A stretch of DNA of 64,000 nucleotides from Clostridium sp. D53t1_180928_C8 (GCF_015667795.1 NZ_JADPEL010000001.1:16574-80573), one strand, 5' to 3'. Shown: positions 9,059 to 18,598, counted from the stretch's first letter. The notes: generated from the sequence alone by a model not told the origin. Translations and numbers: made by a program.

Positions 9059-9313
9059 ATGAGTTTTATTCAAATTCAAGGTATGATTTTTTTTAGTATT
9101 GTTATTTGTTCTATTATTGGTGGAAAAAAGGCTTCCTTAATGGCTAGTATTGTTTGGATTATTGAAACAATACTAATTTATAAAACTAGTAAGATAAATT
9201 ATTTGCAAATTATATCAGTTTCTTTATCCTTTCAAATAGGAATATTAATTGCTATTGGTAGAGACTTTATAGTGAAAAAGGTTAAGCAAACTTCTGATAA
9301 GGAAACTAATTAA
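9059..9313 (+). CDS. Small hypothetical membrane protein
   Basis: This 84-aa product is mostly hydrophobic. There are about three candidate membrane segments (about 5-20, 25-42 and 50-68) and a short charged tail (KKVKQTSDKETN). The ATG is preceded by GAGGTGA at good spacing, which supports it as a real gene. I do not recognise a family. It lies between the nuclease gene and the spore protein gene, in the same orientation. Confidence 0.6.
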   Translation: MSFIQIQGMIFFSIVICSIIGGKKASLMASIVWIIETILIYKTSKINYLQIISVSLSFQIGILIAIGRDFIVKKVKQTSDKETN

Positions 9314-9468
9314 AAATAAACCAAAATAATAAAACAGAGGTATTATTTACTTGTTATATAAAAACCTATACTGGTTAATATAATAGTGTAAACAGAAACA
9401 ACTTAAATGTGAAACAAATATTTGAGTTGAGTTTACAAAATTACCGCTAACCAGAGGAGGAATCGATT

Positions 9469-9651
9469 ATGTCAAAAACATTAGTTCCAGAAGCAAAACA
9501 AGGATTAAGTGCATTCAAGAACGAAGTTGCATCAGAAATGGGAGTACCATTTACAGATTACAATGGTAACTTAACATCTAGACAATGTGGTTCCGTAGGT
9601 GGTGAAATGGTTAAAAGAATGGTAGAACAATACGAAAGTGGATTAAAATAA
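9469..9651 (+). CDS. Alpha/beta-type small acid-soluble spore protein
   Basis: SASPs of this type coat spore DNA and protect it from UV and heat. GPR protease degrades them at germination. The 60-aa product has the family pattern: KNEVASEMG with the GPR cleavage region, then GNLTSRQCGSVGGEMVKRMV. A strong AGAGGAGGAAT precedes the ATG. Codons such as AAC, TAC and AGA look like those of highly expressed genes. I could not place a convincing SigG promoter upstream. The stop codon lies inside a hairpin, GTGGATTA/TAATCCAC (9638-9656). Confidence 0.95.
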   Translation: MSKTLVPEAKQGLSAFKNEVASEMGVPFTDYNGNLTSRQCGSVGGEMVKRMVEQYESGLK

Positions 9652-9763
9652 TCCACCACTAACGGCCACAATCAGACAGGTTAAAGGAAACAATACTTCG
9701 AGAGGGTGAGTACTGTTATGGGTGATACACCACCTGAAATTTAATCTATCATTCAAAAGGAAG
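9652..9763 (+). ncRNA. Candidate structured RNA in the SASP 3' region
   Basis: Between the spore protein stop and a strong terminator lie about 110 nt with no ORF and less AT bias than usual here. AACAATACTT (about 9689-9698) pairs with GTGAGTACTGTT after a purine-rich loop. A second short hairpin, GGTG ATA CACC, follows, and C-rich single-strand motifs (CCACCACT, CACCACCT) could pair with Shine-Dalgarno sequences. It could be a processed sporulation RNA or only a 3' UTR. I cannot match it to a named family with confidence. Confidence 0.35.
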
Positions 9764-9810
9764 AGAGATATATTAAAGTAGAATTCTCTACAATAATATA
9801 TCTCTTTTTC
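9764..9810 (+). terminator. Two-tier hairpin terminator after the SASP region
   Basis: Perfect 12-bp stem AGAGATATATTA/TAATATATCTCT, with an inner GTAGA/TCTAC hairpin, followed by TTTTCT. Confidence 0.85.
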
Positions 9811-9918
9811 TATTTGTAAATTTTAAAATAGCGTTAAATGCACATGAATATGAGATACTTTATAACTAAGGTAATTTATGTTAAAATATGAACAAAAGTT
9901 CGTATAGTAGGTGATATT

Positions 9919-11049
9919 ATGAATAAGGTTAAAATTTTACATTGTGCAGACTTACATTTTGATACGCCATTTAAGGAGTTAAACAAAGAAACTTCTCAAG
10001 CAAGTAAAGAAGAATTATTACAAGTATTTAAAAGTATAATAGATTTAACTATAAATGAAAATGTAGAGGTATTACTTATTGCTGGTGATGTTTTTGATAA
10101 TTTAACAGTGAATAAAAACACCTTATTTTTTATATCAAATCAAATAAAAAGGATAGAAAATGTTAAAGTTTTTATTTCACCTGGAAACCATGATCCATAT
10201 AATGAAAAATCCTTTTATAGAATGATAAAATGGCCAGAAAATGTTCATATTTTTAATGGAAGTATGAGATTTAAAGAAGTTGAAGAATTAAATTTAATTG
10301 TATGGGGTGCAGGATTCAGAAATAATTATGAAGAGAAAACTTTATTAAGAGAAGTTAATGAAGAGAAAGATAAAATAAATATTATGTTAATTCATGGAGA
10401 GATAGTATCAGGGAATAGTAAGAATCAATATAATCCTATATATATAAATGATATATATAAATCTAATATTGATTATATTGCATTAGGGCATAGACATAAA
10501 TTCTCAGGCATATTAAAAGAAGGAAGAACTAGTTATGCATATAGCGGATGTCCTCAAGGAAGAGGTTTTGATGAAGATGGGGAAAAGGGAGTTATAATTG
10601 GAGATGTATATAAAGGCGGAACTGATTTAAAGTTTATTAAAACTAGTAAAAGAGAATATGTTATAAAGGAAATTGATATAAGTAATACTAATACTTATGA
10701 TGAGGTTATATTTAAAATAATAGAAGTAATAGATAGTGAAGATATTAAGAAAAACTTTTATAAAATAATATTAAAAGGACAAATAAAAGAGCACTTTACT
10801 TTAAATGAAAGTATATTAATGGAAAAATTAAAGAATAAATTTTATTATATTAAGATTGTTAATGATACTAGTATAGCTATTGATTTAGAGGAATTAAGTA
10901 GAGATTATTCTATAAAAGGAAAATTTATAGAAAGTATGTTTAATAAAATTAATAATGCAAATGATGATGAAAAAGAAATATTAGAATTAGCCTTAAAGAT
11001 AGGAATTAAAGCCCTTTCAGAAGAAGAGGTGAATTTAAATGATTATTAA
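9919..11049 (+). CDS. DNA repair exonuclease, SbcD/YhaO-type metallophosphoesterase
   Basis: The 376-aa product has the calcineurin-like phosphoesterase motifs: ADLHFD (10-15), GDVFDN (~58), GNHDP (~93) and GHRHK (~190). These bind two metals in Mre11/SbcD nucleases. The length and the partner gene fit the YhaO branch rather than classical SbcD. Its 3' end overlaps the next gene by 11 nt, so translation is probably coupled and the two products probably form a nuclease-ATPase complex acting on DNA ends. Confidence 0.88.
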   Translation: MNKVKILHCADLHFDTPFKELNKETSQASKEELLQVFKSIIDLTINENVEVLLIAGDVFDNLTVNKNTLFFISNQIKRIENVKVFISPGNHDPYNEKSFYRMIKWPENVHIFNGSMRFKEVEELNLIVWGAGFRNNYEEKTLLREVNEEKDKINIMLIHGEIVSGNSKNQYNPIYINDIYKSNIDYIALGHRHKFSGILKEGRTSYAYSGCPQGRGFDEDGEKGVIIGDVYKGGTDLKFIKTSKREYVIKEIDISNTNTYDEVIFKIIEVIDSEDIKKNFYKIILKGQIKEHFTLNESILMEKLKNKFYYIKIVNDTSIAIDLEELSRDYSIKGKFIESMFNKINNANDDEKEILELALKIGIKALSEEEVNLNDY

Positions 11050-13750
11050 AAGTATAAATATTATTGCATTTGGTGGTTTAAAAGACAAAGTAATAAATTT
11101 AAATAACGGTATAAATATAATATATGGAGAAAATGAGGCTGGAAAAAGTACTATTCAAGCATTTATAAAAATTTGGTTATATGGTATGTCAAATTATAAG
11201 GGAAAAGATTATAAACAAAATGAACGACTTAAATATACGCCAATTACAGGTGAAACTATTAGTGGAGAATTATGTGTAGAATTTAGAAGGCAGGAATATA
11301 TAATTAGAAGAACCTTTGGAAAAAGTAAAAAAGAAGATACTAGTTATATAATAGATGCTATTAGTGGAGAAGAGATAAATTATATTTCAAAAGAAGAACC
11401 AGGAAAATACTTTTTTAATATAAATAGAGCAACTTTTGTAAATACTTTATTTATTGGACAATTAGGAGTTGAAGTAAGAAAAGATAAGGAAGAAGAAATA
11501 ATAGATAAAATATCTAACTCCATAGGAATAGAAGAAGGACAAGTATCAGCAGATGTTGCTATTTTAAAGTTAAATAAATATAAAAAGACAATTTCTAATA
11601 TAAGAAAAAATGGAACTTTAGATTTGTTAAATGAAAAATATAGTAACTTACTTAGTGAAAGATATGAAGCTTATAACCTATCAAATCATAATTTAGAGAA
11701 TGAGGAGTTATTAATTAATCTAAATGATGAAAAGAATAATTTAAATAATGAAATTAATAATCTAGATATTTATAAAAAGTTTCTAAAAAAAACAAAGCTA
11801 AAAAAAGAATATGAAGAAATAACAGAATATTTTAAGAAAAAACAAGAGTTAAAAAATAAGGAAGAATATATTAATAAGATATTAACTTATAATAATGAGG
11901 AAATAAATTATGGATTTATAAATGAATTAAGAGAAGAGTATGCATTGTATTTAAGTATATTAGATACAAGTGAAGAAGAAAAAGAGAAAATCAGAATAAA
12001 AAAAGAAAAAATAAGTTTATTAAAATCACCGTTAGATAAGTATGATTATGTTGAACAATTACCTAAAAATATATTAAGTATTTTAGAAAAATTAAAAATT
12101 AGAAAAGAGTTATTAAAGGAGAAGGTTGATATAAATAAATCTATAGAAAATGAAATTGAATTTCTGACTCTTAAGCAGAAAGAAGCAAAAAATATAATCG
12201 GAAATTCTTTTGTAATTAGTGAATTTAGGGAAGATATTGAAACATTATTAAATACTTATGAAGAAAAACTAAAAGAGTTAAAATGTTTGGTGGAAGATAA
12301 TAGGGAAATTAAGAAGAACAATATATTTTACTTATCTTTATCAGTAATTTCTATAATGTCTATGGTACTTTCAGTTGTTTTAAAAAGTAAAGTACTAAGT
12401 ATTATAACACTTACAATATTTTTTGCAGCTATGTCTATTTTATTAATCAATATTTATATTAATAAAAGTTTTAAAAATCATAATAAAAAAATTGAGGCTA
12501 TAAAAAAGAATATAGGTGAAATAGAGAGTGATTTAAATTATTATTGTGAAAAATTAAAAATTGATAGTTATAAGGAATTATTTAAAAAATTAAAAGTATA
12601 TGATGATTATAGAAAACTTGAAATTAAAATTAATGAAAAAATTAAAGATAAGCTCTTGCAGAAAAAATTATTAGATTTAGATAAAGCTATAAATGAATAT
12701 GACAGTATAGGTAAAGAGATAAATAGGTATTTAACTATTTCAAGAATAGATAATTTAGAACAGCTTATAAAGGATGTTAATAAGTATGAAGAATCATATA
12801 AAGGATTAGATATTTTAGAGATTGAACTTAAGAATTTAAAGCTAAATTTAGAGAGAATAATAGAACAATTAGAAATTAGGGAGAAGAAGGTAAAGAGGAA
12901 GTTAAAAAGTATAGGATTTGATAATATAGATCTTTTAGAAGTTGAGGAAATCTTAGATGAGTTAGAAGAAAAACTTAAGCTTAGAGCAGAAATAAATAAA
13001 AGTTTAGCATCAGTAGAAGAGACATATTCAGTTTTGACAAAAGGAAAGAATATAGATTCAATAAAAGCAGAATTAGCAGATGTAATTAATATCAACTTTA
13101 AATACTCTTATGAAAATGAGGAAGAAATAGATTCGGTTATAAAAGAAAAGAATTTAAGATTGTTAAATGTTGAGAAGAAAATTAAAGATGTTGAGAATGA
13201 AATAAAAAATAGATTTAATGGAAAGAGAACAATACCTAGTATAGAGGAAGAAATTAAATTTGTTGAGAGCAAAATAATAGAAAATGAAAAACAGTTTGAA
13301 GCAACTAAGATTGCTTTAAATGTATTAGAAGAGTCATATCAAGAAATAAGAAAAAGTTTTGGTCCAGCACTTAATAAAAATGTAATAGATTCATTTAGTA
13401 AATTTACAGATGAAAAATATAATGAGGTTATGGTAGCTGACAATTACGAGATGAAAGTTAGAAATAAAAACAATGTTTTTCAGGCAGAAAGATTAAGTAA
13501 TGGAGCAAATGATCAATTAAATTTATCTCTTAGACTAGCATTTATAGAAATGATATTTAAGAATAAAGATATATCAATATATTTAGATGATGCTTTTGTT
13601 CAATATGACGATAAAAGAATAGAAAGAACAATTAAATATTTAGTTAGTGAAAATTTTAAACAATGTATCATATTTACTTGTCAACATAGGGAAGAGAATA
13701 TAATTTTAAAAAGTAATATAAAATATAGATACATTAAATTAACATTATAA
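11039..13750 (+). CDS. YhaN-like AAA ATPase with central coiled coil and membrane hairpin
   Basis: The 903-aa SbcC/Rad50-like ATPase has Walker A GENEAGKST (30-38), a signature region RLSNGANDQLNLSLR and Walker B IYLDDAFVQYDD (~848). Long lysine/glutamate-rich coiled coils fill both arms. Instead of a zinc hook, the apex carries two hydrophobic helices (~430-475, FYLSLSVISIMSMVL and IITLTIFFAAMSILL), a feature of the YhaN family. This suggests the complex with the upstream nuclease is membrane-attached. The SD GAAGAGGTG lies inside the upstream gene. Confidence 0.87.
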   Translation: MIIKSINIIAFGGLKDKVINLNNGINIIYGENEAGKSTIQAFIKIWLYGMSNYKGKDYKQNERLKYTPITGETISGELCVEFRRQEYIIRRTFGKSKKEDTSYIIDAISGEEINYISKEEPGKYFFNINRATFVNTLFIGQLGVEVRKDKEEEIIDKISNSIGIEEGQVSADVAILKLNKYKKTISNIRKNGTLDLLNEKYSNLLSERYEAYNLSNHNLENEELLINLNDEKNNLNNEINNLDIYKKFLKKTKLKKEYEEITEYFKKKQELKNKEEYINKILTYNNEEINYGFINELREEYALYLSILDTSEEEKEKIRIKKEKISLLKSPLDKYDYVEQLPKNILSILEKLKIRKELLKEKVDINKSIENEIEFLTLKQKEAKNIIGNSFVISEFREDIETLLNTYEEKLKELKCLVEDNREIKKNNIFYLSLSVISIMSMVLSVVLKSKVLSIITLTIFFAAMSILLINIYINKSFKNHNKKIEAIKKNIGEIESDLNYYCEKLKIDSYKELFKKLKVYDDYRKLEIKINEKIKDKLLQKKLLDLDKAINEYDSIGKEINRYLTISRIDNLEQLIKDVNKYEESYKGLDILEIELKNLKLNLERIIEQLEIREKKVKRKLKSIGFDNIDLLEVEEILDELEEKLKLRAEINKSLASVEETYSVLTKGKNIDSIKAELADVININFKYSYENEEEIDSVIKEKNLRLLNVEKKIKDVENEIKNRFNGKRTIPSIEEEIKFVESKIIENEKQFEATKIALNVLEESYQEIRKSFGPALNKNVIDSFSKFTDEKYNEVMVADNYEMKVRNKNNVFQAERLSNGANDQLNLSLRLAFIEMIFKNKDISIYLDDAFVQYDDKRIERTIKYLVSENFKQCIIFTCQHREENIILKSNIKYRYIKLTL

Positions 13751-13829
13751 AGTATAATTTTATATGGATTAAATAGGAAAAATAGTCTAAACTTAAGAGT
13801 GTAGATTTATTTAAAGAGGTAATAAGTAG

Positions 13830-15626
13830 ATGAAAAAATCGTTAAATTATTATAAAAACAATATAAATAAAGTTAATGATAAATTAAAAAAACTGGAAAA
13901 GAAGCTTTTGGTATTTTCAAGTATACGTTTCATAGTAGTTATTGTAAGTTTTGTATCTATGTATTACTACTATAAGAAAAATAGTATTGAAGGTATTGGA
14001 TTTAGTTTTATATTTGGATTAATTATATTTTTAGTAATTGCATTTTTTCATAATGAAAAAATAAATTATAAAAAAAAATTATTAACAATGTTAAAGTACT
14101 ATGAAAATGGAATAAAGAGGCTAGATAGTACATGGAAGGAATTTAATGATATAGGTAAAGAATTTATAGATAGGAATCATAACTTTTCAAGTGACTTAGA
14201 TATATTTGGGAAAAATTCGTTATTTCAATGGATAAATATAACTAAAACTAGTTTTGGTAGAAAAAAATTAGCAAATAAGATGATGATAAATAATTTACCT
14301 ACAAGATATGAAATACAAGAAGCTCAAGAGGCTATAAGAGAATTGACTAATAAGAGGGAGTTTTGTGAAAAACTTTATTTTGAAGCCAGTATAGAGAATA
14401 AGAAAAAAGAGAATATTCAAGAACTATTAAATTGGGGTAAAAGTGAGGAAAAAAATAGCTTCACAACAAAATATATATCATATATTTTTATTTCTGTAAC
14501 TGCAATAATTATATTTTTATCAATTATAGGACGTATTTCAATAACATATTTATTATTAGATTTGATGATAAATTATTTAGTTATTAAGCTGTTAACCAAG
14601 AGATTAAGTAGTGTAATAGATACATTTATAAAAAATAAGAGAGAAATAATTAAATATAGTAGCTTATTAGGATTGATACAAGATGAAAAATTTGAGTCTA
14701 AAAAATTAGTAGAATTACAAAAAGAGCTAGTAGGATCTAATATAAATTGTAAAAATGAGATGAAAAAGTTGAAAAATATAGTTAGTTGGATAGGTGATAG
14801 CACATCAAATGCTTATTATCTTATAATAAATGTATTTTTAATGAGTGATATTTTTATTCTTTACAATTTGGAGGAATGGAGAATTAAGAATGGGTATAAA
14901 TTAGAAAAATGGCTTGAAATAATGGGGGAAATAGAAGCATTAGTTAGTTTATCTACTTTAGCATTTGAACATGAAGATTGGGTTTATCCTAGTATATCAG
15001 GTATAAATGAAATTGAAGCTAAAGAATTATCGCATCCATTATTAGGAGAAAGAGCTAAGTCAAATGATTTTAAGCTTAATGGTAGTGAAAAAGTAGCTTT
15101 AATTACAGGCTCTAATATGTCTGGAAAGAGTACTTTTTTAAGAACTATAGGATTTAATATGATTTTAACTTATTTAGGATTACCAACTTGTTCAAAAGGA
15201 TTTAAGTGCGGAATTAGTAATATTTATACTTGTATGAGGACTCAAGATAATTTAGAAGAAAATATATCATCATTTTATGCTGAAATATTAAGGATAAAAT
15301 TAGTTATAGAGGCAGCAAAATCAGGAGAAAAGGTATTTTTCTTATTAGATGAAATATTTAAGGGGACTAATTCAAATGATAGACATGATGGGGCAAGAAT
15401 ATTAATAGAACAGCTTGTTAAACTTCAAGGGGTTGGATTAGTTTCTACTCATGATTTAGAGCTATGTAATTTGGAGAAAGAAAAAAGTTGGTTAGTTAAC
15501 TATAATTTTAGGGAATATTATAAAAATGATAAAATTAATTTTGATTATATTCTTAGAAGAGGTAAAAGTGAAACGCAAAATGCAAAACATCTTATGAAAC
15601 TAGCTGGTATTGATATAGAAGATTAA
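13830..15626 (+). CDS. Membrane-associated MutS-family ATPase
   Basis: The 598-aa product has the MutS C-terminal ATPase: Walker A GSNMSGKST (~427), then LDEIFKGTNSNDR (Walker B) and STHD. The N-terminal mismatch-recognition domains of MutS are absent. Instead there are two membrane segments near 29-75 and a further hydrophobic block near 215-255. This architecture defines a small-MutS branch common in Firmicutes with no clear role. Its place after the YhaO/YhaN pair suggests the same DNA-metabolism group. The ATG follows AGAGGTAAT. Confidence 0.85.
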   Translation: MKKSLNYYKNNINKVNDKLKKLEKKLLVFSSIRFIVVIVSFVSMYYYYKKNSIEGIGFSFIFGLIIFLVIAFFHNEKINYKKKLLTMLKYYENGIKRLDSTWKEFNDIGKEFIDRNHNFSSDLDIFGKNSLFQWINITKTSFGRKKLANKMMINNLPTRYEIQEAQEAIRELTNKREFCEKLYFEASIENKKKENIQELLNWGKSEEKNSFTTKYISYIFISVTAIIIFLSIIGRISITYLLLDLMINYLVIKLLTKRLSSVIDTFIKNKREIIKYSSLLGLIQDEKFESKKLVELQKELVGSNINCKNEMKKLKNIVSWIGDSTSNAYYLIINVFLMSDIFILYNLEEWRIKNGYKLEKWLEIMGEIEALVSLSTLAFEHEDWVYPSISGINEIEAKELSHPLLGERAKSNDFKLNGSEKVALITGSNMSGKSTFLRTIGFNMILTYLGLPTCSKGFKCGISNIYTCMRTQDNLEENISSFYAEILRIKLVIEAAKSGEKVFFLLDEIFKGTNSNDRHDGARILIEQLVKLQGVGLVSTHDLELCNLEKEKSWLVNYNFREYYKNDKINFDYILRRGKSETQNAKHLMKLAGIDIED

Positions 15627-15654
15627 GTTTTTAAAAGTATTTTTTGTGTTAAGA

Positions 15655-15708
15655 GTTGAAAGAAAGCTATTAAAGGTTTAAATAAATTTATAATAGCTTT
15701 CTTTCAAC
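15655..15708. repeat. Perfect 18-bp inverted repeat between mutS-like and exonuclease genes
   Basis: GTTGAAAGAAAGCTATTA (15655-15672) and its exact reverse complement (15691-15708) flank an 18-nt AT loop. No T-run follows on the plus strand, so it is not a textbook terminator. It lies just before the SD of the next gene and could affect that gene's translation. Confidence 0.6.
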
Positions 15709-15729
15709 TAGTAAAAGGGGGGGAGAATT

Positions 15730-16635
15730 TTGGCTTTTATAATAATAGATTTAGAGTTTAATAATTTAAGTGGAATACATAAGTGTATTCCTAATGTATA
15801 TAATGATTATCCTAATCTAAAAAAGTTAGATTTAGTAAATGAAATAATAGAAATAGGGGCAGTTAAATTAGATGCTCATATGCAACCATGTGAAGAATTA
15901 AAAGTATTTATAAAACCGTCGGTTATTCCAGTAATAAATCCTAAAATATTAGATATAACTAAAATAGATATAAAAGATTTAGAAAATGGAATTGGGTTTA
16001 TAGAAGGTCTTAACAAATTGAAAAATATGGTAAAAGAAGGGGATATAATTTGTTCTTGGGCTAAGGATGATATAGCTGAAATAATAAAGAATGCTAATTA
16101 TTATGGATATAATGATTTAAGTTGGATTAATAATTATTTAGACATTCAAGAATATGTTACAAAGATACTAGGGTTTAGAAAATCTTTGAGTTTAAAAAAT
16201 GCACTTAAAGCATTAAAGATAAAAGTAAATGAAGATTCGTTACATGACGCTTTAAATGATTCTATATATACAGCACATGTGTTTAAAAATGTATATAATG
16301 CAAGAGCTATAAAAAGGTATATAATAGAGGATATTTATAAAATGCCAGCATTAGAAGTAAGATCTCTAGAGGGTATAGAGTTAAATTATGATAAAATAAA
16401 TCAGATATGTCCTAAGTGTCAAAGAAAAATAGAGATTGCCTATCCGTTTAGTATAGTTGGATGGAGATTTATTTCCCTTGGAAAATGTACAAAGTGCAAT
16501 AGTAAGATTTTAGATGAACTTATTGTTAGAAAGAGTTTATGTGGAGAGGAAATATATAAAGAAGTTGCAACTGTAATAGATGAATATGACTATTTAAGAT
16601 ATGAAAATAAATTAAAGCATAAGCTTTATAATTAA
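15730..16635 (+). CDS. DEDDh 3'-5' exonuclease with C-terminal zinc ribbon (KapD-like)
   Basis: The 301-aa product has ExoI IIIDLEFNN (Asp7 and Glu9) and ExoIII LHDALNDSIYTA, as in DnaQ-fold DEDDh exonucleases. The region after ~205 has two CxxC pairs (CPKCQRK and CTKCNSK) that probably bind zinc. It starts with TTG at 15730, where a strong GGGGGGGAGA sits at good spacing and no better ATG exists nearby. RNA or DNA substrate cannot be told from sequence. It follows the MutS-like gene on the same strand. Confidence 0.82.
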   Translation: MAFIIIDLEFNNLSGIHKCIPNVYNDYPNLKKLDLVNEIIEIGAVKLDAHMQPCEELKVFIKPSVIPVINPKILDITKIDIKDLENGIGFIEGLNKLKNMVKEGDIICSWAKDDIAEIIKNANYYGYNDLSWINNYLDIQEYVTKILGFRKSLSLKNALKALKIKVNEDSLHDALNDSIYTAHVFKNVYNARAIKRYIIEDIYKMPALEVRSLEGIELNYDKINQICPKCQRKIEIAYPFSIVGWRFISLGKCTKCNSKILDELIVRKSLCGEEIYKEVATVIDEYDYLRYENKLKHKLYN

Positions 16636-16741
16636 ATAGATATTAATTAAGAAATTATTAAAATTTAAATATAATATAACAATTAAATTTTATATATGAT
16701 AAAATGAAAATAAAGTATGATTTAAAGGAAAGGAAGAAGAT

Positions 16742-17161
16742 ATGAATATTGCATTTCTTTTAACTCCTAAAAATGAGGTAATTTATGAATATATAGATGC
16801 TACAATGAGACAAGTAATTGAGCGAATGGAGCATCATGGTTATACAGCAATACCACTAATAGACAAGCATGGAAGGTATGTTGGAACTTTAACAGAGGGA
16901 GATTTGTTATGGAAATTAAAGAATACTGCAAATCTTAATTTTAAAAATACTGAAAATGTTAAAGTAAGTGAAATAGCTATAAGAACTAAGCATAAAAGTG
17001 TTTCCATTAATGCTGATGTTGAAAGCATTATTAGATTAGCTACCACTCAGAATTTTGTGCCAGTAGTCGATGATGAAGGTATATTTATAGGAATAATAAA
17101 GCGTAGTGACATAATAAATTATTGTTACAATGCAATCAAAAAAAATAAAAAAATATTATAG
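16742..17161 (+). CDS. CBS-domain pair protein
   Basis: The 139-aa product is made almost entirely of two CBS motifs. The first is around MEHHGYTAIPLIDKHGRYVG (28-47) and the second around NFVPVVDDEGIFIG. Stand-alone CBS pairs bind adenine nucleotides and act as energy or second-messenger sensors. The partner is not evident from the neighbours. AAAGGAAAGGAAGA precedes the ATG, and a clear terminator follows. Confidence 0.85.
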   Translation: MNIAFLLTPKNEVIYEYIDATMRQVIERMEHHGYTAIPLIDKHGRYVGTLTEGDLLWKLKNTANLNFKNTENVKVSEIAIRTKHKSVSINADVESIIRLATTQNFVPVVDDEGIFIGIIKRSDIINYCYNAIKKNKKIL

Positions 17162-17172
17162 AGAATAATTTA

Positions 17173-17200
17173 AGCTACTTAATTCGAAGTAGCTTTTTTT
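17173..17200 (+). terminator. Terminator after CBS gene
   Basis: Perfect 8-bp stem AGCTACTT/AAGTAGCT with a 6-nt loop and six further T. Confidence 0.88.
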
Positions 17201-17275
17201 GTTTGTTTTACTTGTATAAAATTTACTGGTGCCTTAAAATTAAATATGAAATGTTTTTACAAAGGAGTGTGTATT

Positions 17276-18418
17276 ATGTCAGTTAAAGTAAATGAAAATT
17301 CAATGGAAAATCTTTTAAAGGATTTTGATGTTAAGAAAATTAATTCAGGCGATATATTAAAGGGGCAAATAATAGATGTTAACGAAAAGGAAGTTACGGT
17401 TAACATTAACTATGCTTTTGATGGAGTAATAACAAAAGAAGAGTTAGTAGTAGGGGAGGTTTCACCATTAGAAGTAGTTAAACCTGGTGATACATTAGAT
17501 GTATACGTTATTTCTCCAAATGATGGAGAAGGATATGTTCAACTTTCTAGATTAAGAGCTTTACAAATAACAGAAAAAGAAGATTTAAAAAAAGCTTTTA
17601 AAAATCAAGAAGTTATAAAGGTATTGGTAAAAGAAGAAGTTAAAGGTGGATTAGTTGCTTATTATGGTTCAATTAGAGTGTTTATTCCAGCTTCATTAGC
17701 TTCAAGAGAAAGAATAGAGTTAAGCACTTTATTAGAAAAAGAAATTGAAGTGAAGTTAACAGAACTAGATTTAAGAAACAGAAAAGTTATTGCCTCTAGA
17801 AGAATATTGGAAGAAGAGGCTTATCAAGTAAAGAAAAAAGAGCTTTGGAAAAATGTAAAGAGTGGAGAAAAAAGAGAAGGTATAGTTAAAAAAATAATTA
17901 AAGCAGGCGCTATTGTAGATATTGGAGGAATTACTGGATTAATTCATATTAACGATTTATCTTGGCAAAGAGTTAAAAGAGTTGAAGATATAGTAAATAT
18001 AGGAGATAAAGTTTCTGTATTTGTAGGAGATGTAGATGCTACTAATGAAAGAGTATCTTTAATATTAAAAGATGTTGATAAGGAACCTTGGAAGGTTCAT
18101 GCTGATACTATAAAAGCAGGAGATGTAGTTGAAGGAAAAGTAGTTAAATTCATGTCTTTTGGAGCATTTGTAGAATTATTCCCAGGTGTTGAAGGATTAG
18201 TTCACATAAATGAAATTACTGATGAGAATATAGCTAAACCTTCAGATGCTCTTGAAGTAGGGCAAATGGTTAAAGTTAAAGTTCTTGATGTTAACAAGGA
18301 AAATAAGAGAATATCTTTAAGTATTAAAGATGCAGTTGAAAGATCAACTGAATATATGCAATATAATGATGAAGAAGAAGGGATAACTCTTGGAGAACTT
18401 TTTAAAGGGCTTTTTTAA
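17276..18418 (+). CDS. S1 RNA-binding domain protein (30S ribosomal protein S1-like)
   Basis: The 380-aa product has four S1 repeats, starting near GDILKGQIIDVNE, NQEVIKVLVKEEV, GEKREGIVKKI and GDVVEGKVVKFMSFGAFVEL. The last two are closest to consensus. Such four-repeat proteins serve as the Firmicute S1 equivalent in mRNA binding. I chose the ATG at 17276, because AAAGGAG sits 8 nt before it; an in-frame ATG at 17246 has no SD and would place the SD inside the coding sequence. It appears monocistronic. Confidence 0.88.
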   Translation: MSVKVNENSMENLLKDFDVKKINSGDILKGQIIDVNEKEVTVNINYAFDGVITKEELVVGEVSPLEVVKPGDTLDVYVISPNDGEGYVQLSRLRALQITEKEDLKKAFKNQEVIKVLVKEEVKGGLVAYYGSIRVFIPASLASRERIELSTLLEKEIEVKLTELDLRNRKVIASRRILEEEAYQVKKKELWKNVKSGEKREGIVKKIIKAGAIVDIGGITGLIHINDLSWQRVKRVEDIVNIGDKVSVFVGDVDATNERVSLILKDVDKEPWKVHADTIKAGDVVEGKVVKFMSFGAFVELFPGVEGLVHINEITDENIAKPSDALEVGQMVKVKVLDVNKENKRISLSIKDAVERSTEYMQYNDEEEGITLGELFKGLF

Positions 18419-18431
18419 GTAAGGGTTAAAG

Positions 18432-18598
18432 AATAAAACTGCTAATTAAAGCTTAGATGCCGTGATGCCGAAAATTAATGATATAACCTACATTAAGTAA
18501 TATAATTTTGCTAAGAATTTATATTATTATTTCCATAAAACCAGCTAAAGCTTCGAAGCGCCTAATGGTCGCCTCAGCTTCTTAATGCTAGTTTTATT
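18432..18598. repeat. MITE-like imperfect inverted-repeat element
   Basis: The 167-nt stretch begins AATAAAACTGCTAATTAAAG and ends with a near reverse complement whose complement reads AATAAAACTAGCATTAAGAA. A third related copy of the end sequence lies inside at about 18535, and with the right end it forms a strong hairpin. There is no ORF. It is more GC-rich than its surroundings. It could be a decayed miniature element or a compound terminator for the genes that converge here. Confidence 0.35.
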
